From UBA2396 sp038042175 (lineage in GTDB: Bacteria > Planctomycetota > Phycisphaerae > Phycisphaerales > UBA1924): 64,000 bases of DNA. Location: NCBI GenBank assembly GCA_964358855.1, contig CAYHQQ010000016.1, positions 1-64,000 on the forward strand, given 5' to 3'. The stretch's first letter is position 1. Each line of letters opens with the position of its first letter. The translations under genes and the position numbers were made by a program. This document shows, piece by piece, positions 8,976 to 16,116 of this stretch. Below the pieces are notes generated by a model. The model was not told the origin of the DNA. It saw only the letters and a list, made by a program, of their open reading frames with translations, and made no database searches.

Positions 8976-9592
8976 TTCTTGGCCCCTCCGCTGGCGGCAC
9001 CGGTGCCCTTGGGAGCGGGACCGCCCCCTGGGAATTGTCCTGTCTTCATGTACTCAGAGAGAGCGCCCGCGCCGTACTTCTCGAGCATGCGCTTGCTGGA
9101 ATCGGGGCGGGTCAAGGCCGCCAATGGATCGATGATCCGCGTGAGGACGGCGTAGGGAGCGTTGGGAGTGAAGTTGAGGTAGCCGCCGCTCTCCTCGCTG
9201 AGCCAGACGCGGACCTTGACAATGTGGATGGCGTCCAGGCCGATGACGTTCTCGCGCGAGTCGGCGGGAGCGGGGACGGCGGAGGTGATGTTGACGGTGC
9301 CGTGGTCGAGCTTGTACCGGTACTTCTCGCCGTTGATCCACTCGATGAGCTCGCCCTCCTTGTCGGGCGATTGGGGGTCGTCGAGGTACATGAGGATGAG
9401 GCGGCTGGCGATCTCGGATGCGGCAAGGGTTTTCTGCTCGCGGGAGTGGGACTTGTGGACGTAGGAGAGGGCAGCCATCGAGGTCGTGGCGACCAGCCCG
9501 AGCAGGGCCATGGCGAAAACAACCTCAAGCATGGTGAGGCCGGTTCGGGCGAGGTTGGAGGGAGCGCGGGTCATGGGGGGATGGAAAGTCAA
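8972..9592 (-). CDS. gspI: GspI-like minor pseudopilin, copy 1
   Basis: This 206-residue pseudopilin has the leader NLARTG then LTMLEVVFAMALLGLVA, i.e. the Gly(-1), Glu(+5) prepilin signature. A second Met six residues in (MTRAPSNLARTG, 9574) matches the start of its neighbour and is probably the real start. The protein is nearly identical to the next gene upstream over the first 145 or so residues and then diverges in a Gly/Ala/Lys-rich tail. GspI normally seeds the pseudopilus tip with J and K. It overlaps gspJ by 4 bp. Confidence 0.8.
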   Translation of the reverse strand: MTFHPPMTRAPSNLARTGLTMLEVVFAMALLGLVATTSMAALSYVHKSHSREQKTLAASEIASRLILMYLDDPQSPDKEGELIEWINGEKYRYKLDHGTVNITSAVPAPADSRENVIGLDAIHIVKVRVWLSEESGGYLNFTPNAPYAVLTRIIDPLAALTRPDSSKRMLEKYGAGALSEYMKTGQFPGGGPAPKGTGAASGGAKK

Positions 9593-9652
9593 AGGGTCAT
9601 GGGGCGATGGTGCTCAAGAGAGCGGGTTCGAGCGTTGTGAGCACAAGCCGGG

Positions 9653-10255
9653 TCATTTCGACTTCCCTTCCGTGTCGGCGCCCGAGTCCTTGGGCGCCGG
9701 TGCGGTTCCGGGGAATTGGCCAGTCCTCGCGTACTCCATCACGGCACTCCTGCCGTACTTGTCGGCCATGCGTTGAGTGGAATCAGGTCGGGTCAGGGCA
9801 ACCCACGGATCGACGATCCGCGTGAGGACGGCGTAGGGTGCGTTGGGGGTGAAGTTGAGGGAGCCGCCGCTCTCCTCGCTGAGCCAGACGCGGACCTTGA
9901 CGATGTGGATGGCGTCCAGGCCGATGACGTTTTTGGGGGCGTCGTCGGGGGCGGGGACGGCGGAGGTGAAGTTGACAGTGCCGTGGTCGAGTTTGTAGCG
10001 ATACTTCTGGCCATTGATCCACTCGATGAGCTCACCCTCTTTGTCGGGTGACTGGGGGTCGTCGATGTACATGAGGATGAGGCGGCTGGCGATCTCGGAC
10101 GCGGCGAGGGTTTTCTGCTCGCGGGAGTGGGACTTGTGGACGTAGGAGAGGGCCGCCATCGAGGTCGTGGCGACCAGCCCGAGCAGGGCCATGGCGAAAA
10201 CAACCTCGAGCATGGTGAGGCCGGTTCGGGCGAGGTTGGAGGCGGAGCGGGTCAT
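9653..10255 (-). CDS. gspI: GspI-like minor pseudopilin, copy 2 (tandem duplicate)
   Basis: The 200-residue protein starts MTRSASNLARTGLTMLEV, with the same prepilin leader, membrane helix and globular domain as copy 1. Only about a dozen substitutions separate the two over residues 1-150 (for example YRYKLDHGTVNF against YRYKLDHGTVNI), while the C-terminal 50 residues differ strongly. The repeat period is 681 bp. It is 78 bp downstream of gspG and 60 bp upstream of copy 1 on the same strand. Both copies are intact, so both may be assembled into the tip. Confidence 0.8.
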   Translation of the reverse strand: MTRSASNLARTGLTMLEVVFAMALLGLVATTSMAALSYVHKSHSREQKTLAASEIASRLILMYIDDPQSPDKEGELIEWINGQKYRYKLDHGTVNFTSAVPAPDDAPKNVIGLDAIHIVKVRVWLSEESGGSLNFTPNAPYAVLTRIVDPWVALTRPDSTQRMADKYGRSAVMEYARTGQFPGTAPAPKDSGADTEGKSK

Positions 10256-10291
10256 GGGGGCAAGGCAAAGAGTCAGGGAGTCACGGAATCA

Positions 10292-10336
10292 CATAGGTCT
10301 CATAGGTCCCATAGGTCTCATGGTTCTCATGGCTCA
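10292..10336. repeat. 9-bp tandem repeat array, five units
   Basis: Five consecutive 9-bp units read CATAGGTCT, CATAGGTCC, CATAGGTCT, CATGGTTCT and CATGGCTCA. The last unit overlaps the stop codon of gspG (TGA complement at 10334-10336), so the array forms the gspG-gspI intercistronic region. Confidence 0.9.
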
Positions 10337-10762
10337 GTTGGCTCTTGGGGCCTCGTTGTCCATGTTCCACACGTCGATGTCGTCGGGGGTGCCGATGACC
10401 TTGTCGGGGCCGGCGCTGCGCAGGTCGAAGGGGCGCTCGACGTTGGCGGTGTTGAGCTCGTAGTAGAACTCGCCCTTCCAGCCGTCCTTTATCTTGTTGC
10501 GGTCGAGATATCCGGGGACCAGGCCCGCCAAGGTCGCGGGGTAGGTGTTCTCCTGGGCGTTGTAGCTGTCCAGGGCCACCTTGATCGTGGCCAGGCTCTT
10601 CTTGGTCGCGCCGATCTTGCCCTTGACCATGAACGAGTTGTAGTTGAGGGCGGCCGTGGCCAGCAGCACGCCGATCACCACGAGCACGAACGTGAGTTCG
10701 AGCATCGAGAAGCCTCGGGCCATCGCACGCGTCGCGTGTCTTGCGGAACTTGTCGGGAGCAT
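10334..10762 (-). CDS. gspG: GspG-like major pseudopilin
   Basis: The 142-residue protein has the prepilin site ARG then FSMLELTFVLVVIGVLLATA, with Phe at +1 and Glu at +5. Downstream is the GspG-type small domain: TKKSLATIKVALDSYNAQENTYPATLAGLV is the canonical alpha helix and loop, and the C-terminal part contains PFDLRSAGPDKVIGTPDDID, the calcium-binding DlxSxGpDg...dDI loop of major pseudopilins. Length is that of the family. An internal Met (MARGFSM, residue 14) may be the real start because it leaves a short typical leader. Located between gspF and gspI, it would be the main pseudopilus subunit. Confidence 0.9.
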   Translation of the reverse strand: MLPTSSARHATRAMARGFSMLELTFVLVVIGVLLATAALNYNSFMVKGKIGATKKSLATIKVALDSYNAQENTYPATLAGLVPGYLDRNKIKDGWKGEFYYELNTANVERPFDLRSAGPDKVIGTPDDIDVWNMDNEAPRAN

Positions 10763-10833
10763 CGCAAACCTCCGGGATTGTCTGTTCGAGAACCTGCCTT
10801 GGGTGGCGCCGCTCTCCGGAGCGGTGCCCGTCT

Positions 10834-12090
10834 TCAGCCGCTGACACCCTCCACACGGCTGGTGACCGAGATCAGCGGGATCATGATCGAAAGCACGAGC
10901 GAACCGATCAAAAGGAACATCAGCACGATCATCGCCGGCTCGAGCAGGGCCAAAAGACGCGACGATCTTGTCTCCACCTCGTCGGCCATGTCGTTGGCCA
11001 GCGTGTCAAACGCGTTCTGCAGGTCGCCCGAGCGTTCGGCGGCGATCAGCAGCCGGCGCGTCGGCAGGGGAAACGTCACCACCTCGTCGATGAGCACGCG
11101 GAGCACGCCCCCCTCGATGAGGCGCAGCCGAAGCCGGGAAAGTTCACGCTTGAGCGTCGGATGTTTCAAAGCCGCCTCGCCCACGCCAAGAGCGTCCGAG
11201 AGCACCACGCCCGTGCGGGTCATCGCGCTCATCACCGTGAAGAAGCGGGCGCACTCCTGGGCCAGCACCACATCGCGAAGGAACGGAAGACGGCTCATCT
11301 GGGCCGCCACAAACGCGATCACCCGCGCTCGAAAGAGAAACAGCAGCGTCGCGAGCACGCCAAACCCGATGAGCAGCGGCATCGCGTTGTCGCGAAGGGT
11401 CACGCCCACCGAGTACACCACCTCGGTGAACCAGGGCATCGAGTCCACCGCGTCCTTGAGGTTCTCGATGATGCTGGGAACCACCAGCGTCATCATCCCG
11501 ATCGCAACCATGATGCTGATCGACAGCACCACGATCGGATACAGCATGAGCGTCGCCGCCTTGCCGCGGATCGCGAGCTGGCGACGAACTGTGCCCGAAA
11601 GCTGCTTGGCCGCCCCGCCCAGATCGCCCGTGCGCTCGGCCGCCCGATAAACCGCAATCGAAACGTGATCGAGCCCCCCCTCGGCCTGGCACGCGTCGGC
11701 GAAGCTCGAGCCCGAGGCCACCATGTCCCGCATCCGCGTCACACGGGGTTTCATGTCGCGCGAGACCGCCGAGGTGCACACGTCCAGAGCCTCAACCAAC
11801 GGCACGCCGCGGGTGAGCAGCTGCGCAAGATTGCCGTGCAGTTCGGCCTGATCTTTCAGCGAAACGCGCCCCGGACCTGATCGTCCCATGCTGGGCAGAG
11901 CCCAGGACCGAAGGGGCACGAGGCGACGGCCGCGGAGCTGATCGGCGAGATTGCGGGGAGTTGTGGCGCGAAGGATTCCCCACTCGCGACCGCCGCCGGG
12001 CTTGGCGGCGTGAAAGAGATAGGCACGGGGCTCTTTGTTCTGAGGCACACCCCGTACGCGAACCAAACTAGCTCGACTGGCCTCTGCCAT
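10834..12090 (-). CDS. gspF: Type II secretion inner-membrane protein GspF
   Basis: The ATG at 12090 (MAEASRASLVRVRG) gives 418 residues, the normal GspF length. Two copies of the T2SSF domain are visible, each starting with a helical cytoplasmic segment and ending in a membrane pair: LAQLLTRGVPLVEALDV with ATLMLYPIVVLSISIMVAIG, and ARFFTVMSAMTRTGVVLSDAL with LLALLEPAMIVLMFLLIGSL. The motif LLALLEPAMIV near the end is typical. GspF is the polytopic platform on which pseudopilin assembly works. It is the first gene of the operon running to 2821. The usual partner ATPase GspE is absent from the window. Confidence 0.92.
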   Translation of the reverse strand: MAEASRASLVRVRGVPQNKEPRAYLFHAAKPGGGREWGILRATTPRNLADQLRGRRLVPLRSWALPSMGRSGPGRVSLKDQAELHGNLAQLLTRGVPLVEALDVCTSAVSRDMKPRVTRMRDMVASGSSFADACQAEGGLDHVSIAVYRAAERTGDLGGAAKQLSGTVRRQLAIRGKAATLMLYPIVVLSISIMVAIGMMTLVVPSIIENLKDAVDSMPWFTEVVYSVGVTLRDNAMPLLIGFGVLATLLFLFRARVIAFVAAQMSRLPFLRDVVLAQECARFFTVMSAMTRTGVVLSDALGVGEAALKHPTLKRELSRLRLRLIEGGVLRVLIDEVVTFPLPTRRLLIAAERSGDLQNAFDTLANDMADEVETRSSRLLALLEPAMIVLMFLLIGSLVLSIMIPLISVTSRVEGVSG

Positions 12091-12380
12091 GTCCAATCGT
12101 ACTCCAAACCGGGGTCGGGCGTCGCTGAAACCACGTGTCCGAGCGTGCCGAGCCGTCTCTGTCCATCGGATACAGCGCGTCCACTCCCTGAACAGTTTGA
12201 TCCCAACCTCCGAAGGGCCACAATTGTGCATCCCCCTCCTCCCCCGCGCCCCGCGGGGGAGGTGGCCGAGTCCGCGAAGGCCGGAGGGGGTGAGTCCACC
12301 CTCGGCCATCGACGGCACTTTGATCCGACCGGTAACCCAGTTCCATCGACCCGGCGCCAACCCGCCCCTCGGAATCCAAA
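12091..12380. other. Divergent intergenic region with GC hairpin
   Basis: This region separates gspF (minus) from the dehydrogenase (plus) and should hold both promoters. I cannot point to a clear -35/-10 pair. A perfect 11-bp inverted repeat lies at 12238-12262 (CCTCCCCCGCG, loop CCC, CGCGGGGGAGG) followed by GTGGCCGAGTCCGCGAAGG and CCGGAGGGGG, which looks like a dispersed palindromic repeat rather than a terminator because no T-run follows. Confidence 0.5.
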
Positions 12381-13475
12381 ATGACAACCGCCCCAGCACG
12401 CCCGGCCGCCACGTCTTCTACGTCCACCCAAACCATGCGTTCGCTCTTCAAGCACCACGCGGGCGTTGGGCTCAAGTTTGACGGCGTGCGGCCCAAGCCC
12501 AAGTGCGGCGCCCGCGATGTCCTGATCCGGGTGTCCAAGGTCGGCATCTGCGGCACCGATCGGCACATCTGGGAGTGGGACCAGTGGGCCGCCGGACGCA
12601 TCCCCGTCGGCATCGTCACCGGCCACGAGTTTGTCGGGATCATCGAGGAGGTCGGTTCGGCCGTCACCAAGTACAAGCCGGGCCTGCGGGTGAGTGCCGA
12701 GGGTCACATCACCAACTGGACCGATTACAACAGCCGCACCGGCAACGCCCACATCGCCAGCGACACCCGCATCGTCGGGATCGATCGCGACGGCTGCTTC
12801 GCCGACTACGTCTGCGTCCCCGAAGAGAACGTGTGGCCCGTGCACGCGAAGATCCCCGACAAGGTGGCCGCCGTGCTCGACCCCTTGGGCAACGCCGTGC
12901 ACACTGTGATGGCTGCGGGCGTTTCGGCCAAGAGCGTGCTGATCAGCGGCGTGGGAATCATCGGCCTCATGGCCGTCACGGTGGCCAGGGCCGCCGGCGC
13001 CGGACGCATCTTCTGCACCGATGTGAACCCGGTGCGCCTCGCGCTCGCGAAGAAGCTCGGAGCGGTCGAGGCGTACGACGTGCGCCAGGGCGACGCCTAC
13101 GTCAACGACATCAAACGAGCCTGCCGCGGCGAGGGCGTCGACGTCATGCTGGAGATGAGCGGCGCCGCATCCGCCTTTGACCAAGGCTTCCGCGCCATGC
13201 GCAACGGCGGCACGGCCGCCATCCTGGGCATCCCCAGCAAGCCCATCACCTGGAACATCACCGAGCACGTGGTCTTCAAGGGCGCGACGGTGCTGGGGAT
13301 CAATGGCCGCAAGATGTTCGAGACGTGGTACCAGATGGAAGAGCTCTTGCTCAGCGGCAAGCTCGAACTCGACGAGATCATCACCCACGAGTTCCCGATC
13401 GAACAGTTCGAGACGGCCTTCAAGACGATGATCTCGGGGGATGGGATAAAGGTTGTGATGAGCGTGAATGCGTGA
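12381..13475 (+). CDS. tdh: L-threonine 3-dehydrogenase-like zinc MDR
   Basis: This 364-residue medium-chain dehydrogenase aligns along its length with E. coli Tdh: ICGTDRHIWEWDQW with catalytic Cys57, GHEFVG with His82/Glu83, VLDPLGNAVHT, the Rossmann glycine motif SGVGIIGLMAVTVARAAGA, LEMSGA, and GRKMFETWYQMEELL close to the C-terminus. Tdh oxidises threonine to 2-amino-3-ketobutyrate with NAD. The catalytic zinc ligands are present, but the four cysteines of the structural zinc loop are all replaced (residues 112-128 read NWTDYNSRTGNAHIASD). The first 18 residues are Ser/Thr/Ala-rich, and the Met at 12435 (MRSLFKHH) matches the family start better. The partner KBL is not nearby. Confidence 0.85.
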   Translation: MTTAPARPAATSSTSTQTMRSLFKHHAGVGLKFDGVRPKPKCGARDVLIRVSKVGICGTDRHIWEWDQWAAGRIPVGIVTGHEFVGIIEEVGSAVTKYKPGLRVSAEGHITNWTDYNSRTGNAHIASDTRIVGIDRDGCFADYVCVPEENVWPVHAKIPDKVAAVLDPLGNAVHTVMAAGVSAKSVLISGVGIIGLMAVTVARAAGAGRIFCTDVNPVRLALAKKLGAVEAYDVRQGDAYVNDIKRACRGEGVDVMLEMSGAASAFDQGFRAMRNGGTAAILGIPSKPITWNITEHVVFKGATVLGINGRKMFETWYQMEELLLSGKLELDEIITHEFPIEQFETAFKTMISGDGIKVVMSVNA

Positions 13476-13500
13476 AGCATCGCGGGATGTTTGTGCATCA

Positions 13501-13600
13501 GAGCCCGACGCGCCAGCGAGGGAAGGCCTCTGGCCGCTAGGAGTGTGATTCAACGCGAAAGATCAACGGACGCGAATCTTCGCGGGCGAGCCTCGCTCTA
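13501..13600. repeat. Palindromic repeat family A, copy 1
   Basis: It begins GAGCCCGACGCGCCAGCGAG and continues GGAAGGCCTC, then a GATCAACGGACGCGAA block, as in the copy at 14326-14424. The right terminal repeat here is degraded (GAGCCTCGCTCT). The element lies immediately upstream of the SUKH gene. Confidence 0.7.
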
Positions 13601-13605
13601 CCGAG

Positions 13606-14265
13606 TTGGCCGGCAAACTCAGATCCTCCGCCGAGGACTCCAAAGGAATGAAATCGCAAGCGTGGACGGACATCTTGAAAGTCTTGGAGCGATGGTCCCC
13701 TCTGGGCGAGACGAAGGCGTCCACCGGTGCGCGCCTGATTGGTCACGTGCCCCACGTGGCGCCTCTGGCATATTTCCATTTGGTCTATCTGCCGCTGGGC
13801 ACTCCAGAGATTGAACAGCTTGAGAAGCTCGCTCAACGACCGATTCCAAGGGCGTATTCAGAGTTCTTGAGCATCAGCAACGGTGCGAATCTGTTCAATG
13901 ACAAACTGAGACTAAACGGTTTGCGGATGTCCTACAACAGAGATCCTGATGCGTCCTGCCTTCCCTACGCGTTGGAAACCGCGAACACACACGAGCGTCC
14001 GACAGGATCTCCAGATGATGTCGTGTTCTTCGGCGGTTACAGTTTCGACGGGTCGAGGCTTTGGATGCGTCCGGGTGATCCCAAGGTATATCGGTGCCCT
14101 CGCCGTGAGTTTCTGCCCACGCTCAATACGTGGCCGTCATTCGAGGCGATGCTTGAGGCGGAGGTGAATCGCCTCGCGTTGCGGTTTGACGAACGGGGAG
14201 TGCTCATCGATCCGAACACGCCGACGACACCGCCGGTCGATGGCGTCCCCCCGCCCGGGCATTAG
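13606..14265 (+). CDS. SMI1/KNR4 (SUKH) family protein
   Basis: The 219-residue cytoplasmic protein has the SUKH core: RPIPRAYSEFLSISNGANLF (the conserved LP..y..fl...NG motif) near residue 85 and DDVVFFGGYSFDGSRLWM near residue 145. SUKH proteins are often immunity factors against polymorphic or contact-dependent nuclease toxins, or regulators. No toxin gene is adjacent. The Met at 13648 (MKSQAWTDIL) may be the true start since the residues before it derive from repeat-like sequence. Base composition is visibly lower in GC than its neighbours, and it is bracketed by two copies of palindromic repeat A, both consistent with acquisition by transfer. Confidence 0.75.
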   Translation: MAGKLRSSAEDSKGMKSQAWTDILKVLERWSPLGETKASTGARLIGHVPHVAPLAYFHLVYLPLGTPEIEQLEKLAQRPIPRAYSEFLSISNGANLFNDKLRLNGLRMSYNRDPDASCLPYALETANTHERPTGSPDDVVFFGGYSFDGSRLWMRPGDPKVYRCPRREFLPTLNTWPSFEAMLEAEVNRLALRFDERGVLIDPNTPTTPPVDGVPPPGH

Positions 14266-14325
14266 TGTCGTGACCGAGCGGCGTCCCGAATCTGCCGTGA
14301 ATTGCCGCGGATGCCCGGATCAATC

Positions 14326-14424
14326 AGAGCCCGACGCGCCAGCGAGGGAAGGCCTCGGGCCGCCAGCGGTGTGATTGGACACTTCGATCAACGGACGCGA
14401 ACACTCGCTTGCGCGTCGTGCTCT
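14326..14424. repeat. Palindromic repeat family A, copy 2 (99 bp)
   Basis: Terminal inverted repeats of 21 bp (14326-14346, AGAGCCCGACGCGCCAGCGA; 14404-14424, TCGCTTGCGCGTCGTGCTCT at the right end) match with two mismatches. The interior shares GGAAGGCCTC and GATCAACGGACGCGAA with copy 1. It has no coding capacity, so it is a non-autonomous MITE- or REP-like element. Confidence 0.75.
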
Positions 14425-14453
14425 TTTAGGGCCGACCCCGGGCCGATTTCGCC

Positions 14454-14528
14454 AACTGTCAATCAAACGCAATATTCAAGAAATTGACAGTTCGAGCCGA
14501 TAGGGGTATACTCGGTTGAACTGGCAAT
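14454..14528 (+). promoter_or_regulatory. Sigma70-type promoter with operator-like half-sites for the Fic gene
   Basis: TTGACA at 14484-14489 and TATACT at 14507-14512 are separated by exactly 17 bp, a near-perfect vegetative promoter. Overlapping it is a perfect 10-bp inverted repeat, AACTGTCAAT (14454-14463) and ATTGACAGTT (14483-14492), with a third near-copy AACTGGCAAT at 14519-14528 just past the expected start of transcription. The placement over the -35 box and start site fits repression. The regulator is unknown; the winged-helix-like C-terminus of the Fic protein is one candidate. Confidence 0.75.
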
Positions 14529-14554
14529 CTGCTAGAATTGCGTTGAGGTGACAG

Positions 14555-15880
14555 ATGGACCGGGAAGTCCCGCCAATCTCGTTCGATCAGGCCAAGTCCG
14601 ACCCGCAGGCCGCCGAGCGGGCGAGGTTTCTCGTGGCCGGGCAGGAGTCGCTGCTCACCAAGCACCGCCCTTGGAGAACGCTCAGGCATGTTGCCAAGGG
14701 CGCTGGCCTCGACCCCGTCGAGCTCTGGCGGGTGGCAAAGCTGGAGCGCCTCGCCACATGGCGAAACATCGGGCTGGACATGTCCGGCGGCAGACCGTTT
14801 GGTTACTGCCTCGGGCCGCAGCTCTCCGAACCTCTCCACCGGATCGACCGGGCGACCGGGGCGGGTGGCCTCCTCTTGGACGAGAGTCATCGGACGCGCC
14901 TGGAGCTCAAGGCGCTGATCGACGAGGCGGTGGAGTCGTCATTGATCGAAGGGGCGGCCACGACGCGCAAGGACGCCGTCGAAATGCTCCGCGCCCGGCG
15001 GATGCCGCTCACGCATGGCGAGCGAATGGTCGCCAACAACTATCGCGCGATGCAGGAGATCAAGGGCTGGCTCGCCCGCCCGCTGTCGAAAGCGGTGCTT
15101 CTTGAACTGCAGACCATCCTGACGACCGGCACGCTCAAAAGCGAGGGAGAGTCGGGCCGCTTCCGGAGGCCCGACGAATCCGTTCGTGTCGTCGACGAGC
15201 GGACTCAGGAAGACATCTTCGTCCCGCCTCCCGCCGAACTTCTCGACGCGCGGATCGAGCGACTGTGCGCCTTCGCCAACATGGATCACAGCGGCGAGAA
15301 CTTCATCCATCCCGTGGTGAAGGCTTGCATTTTGCATTTCATGATCGGCTACGAACATCCGTTCGTCGACGGAAACGGGCGAACGGCCCGAGCGGTGTTC
15401 TACTGGTTCGCCCTGCGAAACGGCTACCGGATCTTTGAGTACATTCCGATCTCGGAGAAGATCCGCAAAGGCTTTGCCCGCTACCCGCAAGCGTACATCG
15501 ACACCGAGCTCGACGACGGTGACCTGACGTATTTCATCTTGTACAAGCTCGACATCATCGAGCAGTCGCTCGATGCACTCTCCGAGCACCTCAAGCACGA
15601 AGAAGAACGCATCGTCCGCAGCGAGGACCTGCTCAAGCTCAACAAAGGGCTCAGACTTCGCCAGCGGATCCTGCTCGAGCACGCCCTGCGTCATCCGATG
15701 CAGCGGTACACCGTCAAGAGCCACGCAGCGGCCAACGGCCTTTCGCTCAACACGTCCCGGGCAGATCTCCAGGGTTTGGCTCGTCTCAAGCTGCTCGTCG
15801 TCGAAAAGGACGGGCGTGAGGTCATCTATCGCCCGGCCCCCGGCCTCGCCGATCGCGTCGCGAAGTCGATGCGGAAGTGA
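14555..15880 (+). CDS. Fic/DOC family protein (class II)
   Basis: The 441-residue protein carries the complete Fic catalytic motif HPFVDGNGRTAR at residues 268-279, which transfers AMP (or another nucleotide) from NTP to hydroxyl side chains of target proteins. An N-terminal inhibitory helix motif SSLIEG (residues 128-133, pattern S/T-x-x-x-E-G/N) precedes the fold, making it a self-inhibited class II Fic. The N-terminal 110 residues form a Fic_N-type domain. The last 110 residues (from about 330) are helical and end in a likely winged-helix DNA-binding region (RYTVKSHAAANGLSLNTSRA then LARLKLLVVEKDGREVIY). A GAGGTG Shine-Dalgarno supports the start. It stands alone behind its own promoter, so it is not an obvious toxin-antitoxin pair. 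Confidence 0.93.
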   Translation: MDREVPPISFDQAKSDPQAAERARFLVAGQESLLTKHRPWRTLRHVAKGAGLDPVELWRVAKLERLATWRNIGLDMSGGRPFGYCLGPQLSEPLHRIDRATGAGGLLLDESHRTRLELKALIDEAVESSLIEGAATTRKDAVEMLRARRMPLTHGERMVANNYRAMQEIKGWLARPLSKAVLLELQTILTTGTLKSEGESGRFRRPDESVRVVDERTQEDIFVPPPAELLDARIERLCAFANMDHSGENFIHPVVKACILHFMIGYEHPFVDGNGRTARAVFYWFALRNGYRIFEYIPISEKIRKGFARYPQAYIDTELDDGDLTYFILYKLDIIEQSLDALSEHLKHEEERIVRSEDLLKLNKGLRLRQRILLEHALRHPMQRYTVKSHAAANGLSLNTSRADLQGLARLKLLVVEKDGREVIYRPAPGLADRVAKSMRK

Positions 15881-15931
15881 TCGCGAAGCTCCAGCGGAGC
15901 CCCTCGCAGGTAGAAGTCGCTGGTAAAGAGA

Positions 15932-15960
15932 ACTTGACTAGCGGTCTCCGCTAGTCAAGT
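15932..15960. promoter_or_regulatory. Perfect 13-bp-arm palindrome with adjacent half-site
   Basis: ACTTGACTAGCGG (15932-15944), loop TCT, CCGCTAGTCAAGT (15948-15960). A third partial copy, CTTGACTAG, follows at about 15964-15972. It sits between the convergent Fic and PEP-CTERM genes. There is no T-run, so it looks more like a protein-binding palindrome, a recombination site or a transcript-end hairpin than a standard terminator. Confidence 0.75.
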
Positions 15961-16033
15961 AGGCTTGACTAGGGATGTAGAAGTCCTGATGCCCGCCTCG
16001 TGATTCAATGCAAACCGTCGCCCCACGCCCACA

Positions 16034-16054
16034 CTCGCTCGCGCGTCGTGCTCT
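16034..16054. repeat. Palindromic repeat family A, solitary right end
   Basis: CTCGCTCGCGCGTCGTGCTC plus T matches the right terminal repeat of the element at 14326-14424 with one change. No left end is seen nearby, so this is a remnant or a half-element, and it marks the right side of the SUKH-Fic island. Confidence 0.65.
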
Positions 16055-16057
16055 GAA

Positions 16058-16088
16058 GGAAAAAGGCCGCCGATCTCTCGGCGGCCTT
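16058..16088 (-). terminator. Rho-independent terminator of the PEP-CTERM gene
   Basis: AAGGCCGCCGA (16063-16073), loop TCTC, TCGGCGGCCTT (16078-16088) form an 11-bp stem. On the minus strand the stem is followed by a T-rich run (TTTTTCC), 29 bp past the stop codon. Confidence 0.85.
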
Positions 16089-16116
16089 CACAATTTCACT
16101 TCAATCTCTCACCCGC

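Noticed and set aside
13491..13814. Frame starting in repeat A and ending inside the SUKH gene
   Set aside because: It translates the repeat (RARRASEG-type peptide) and then runs out of phase through the SUKH gene.
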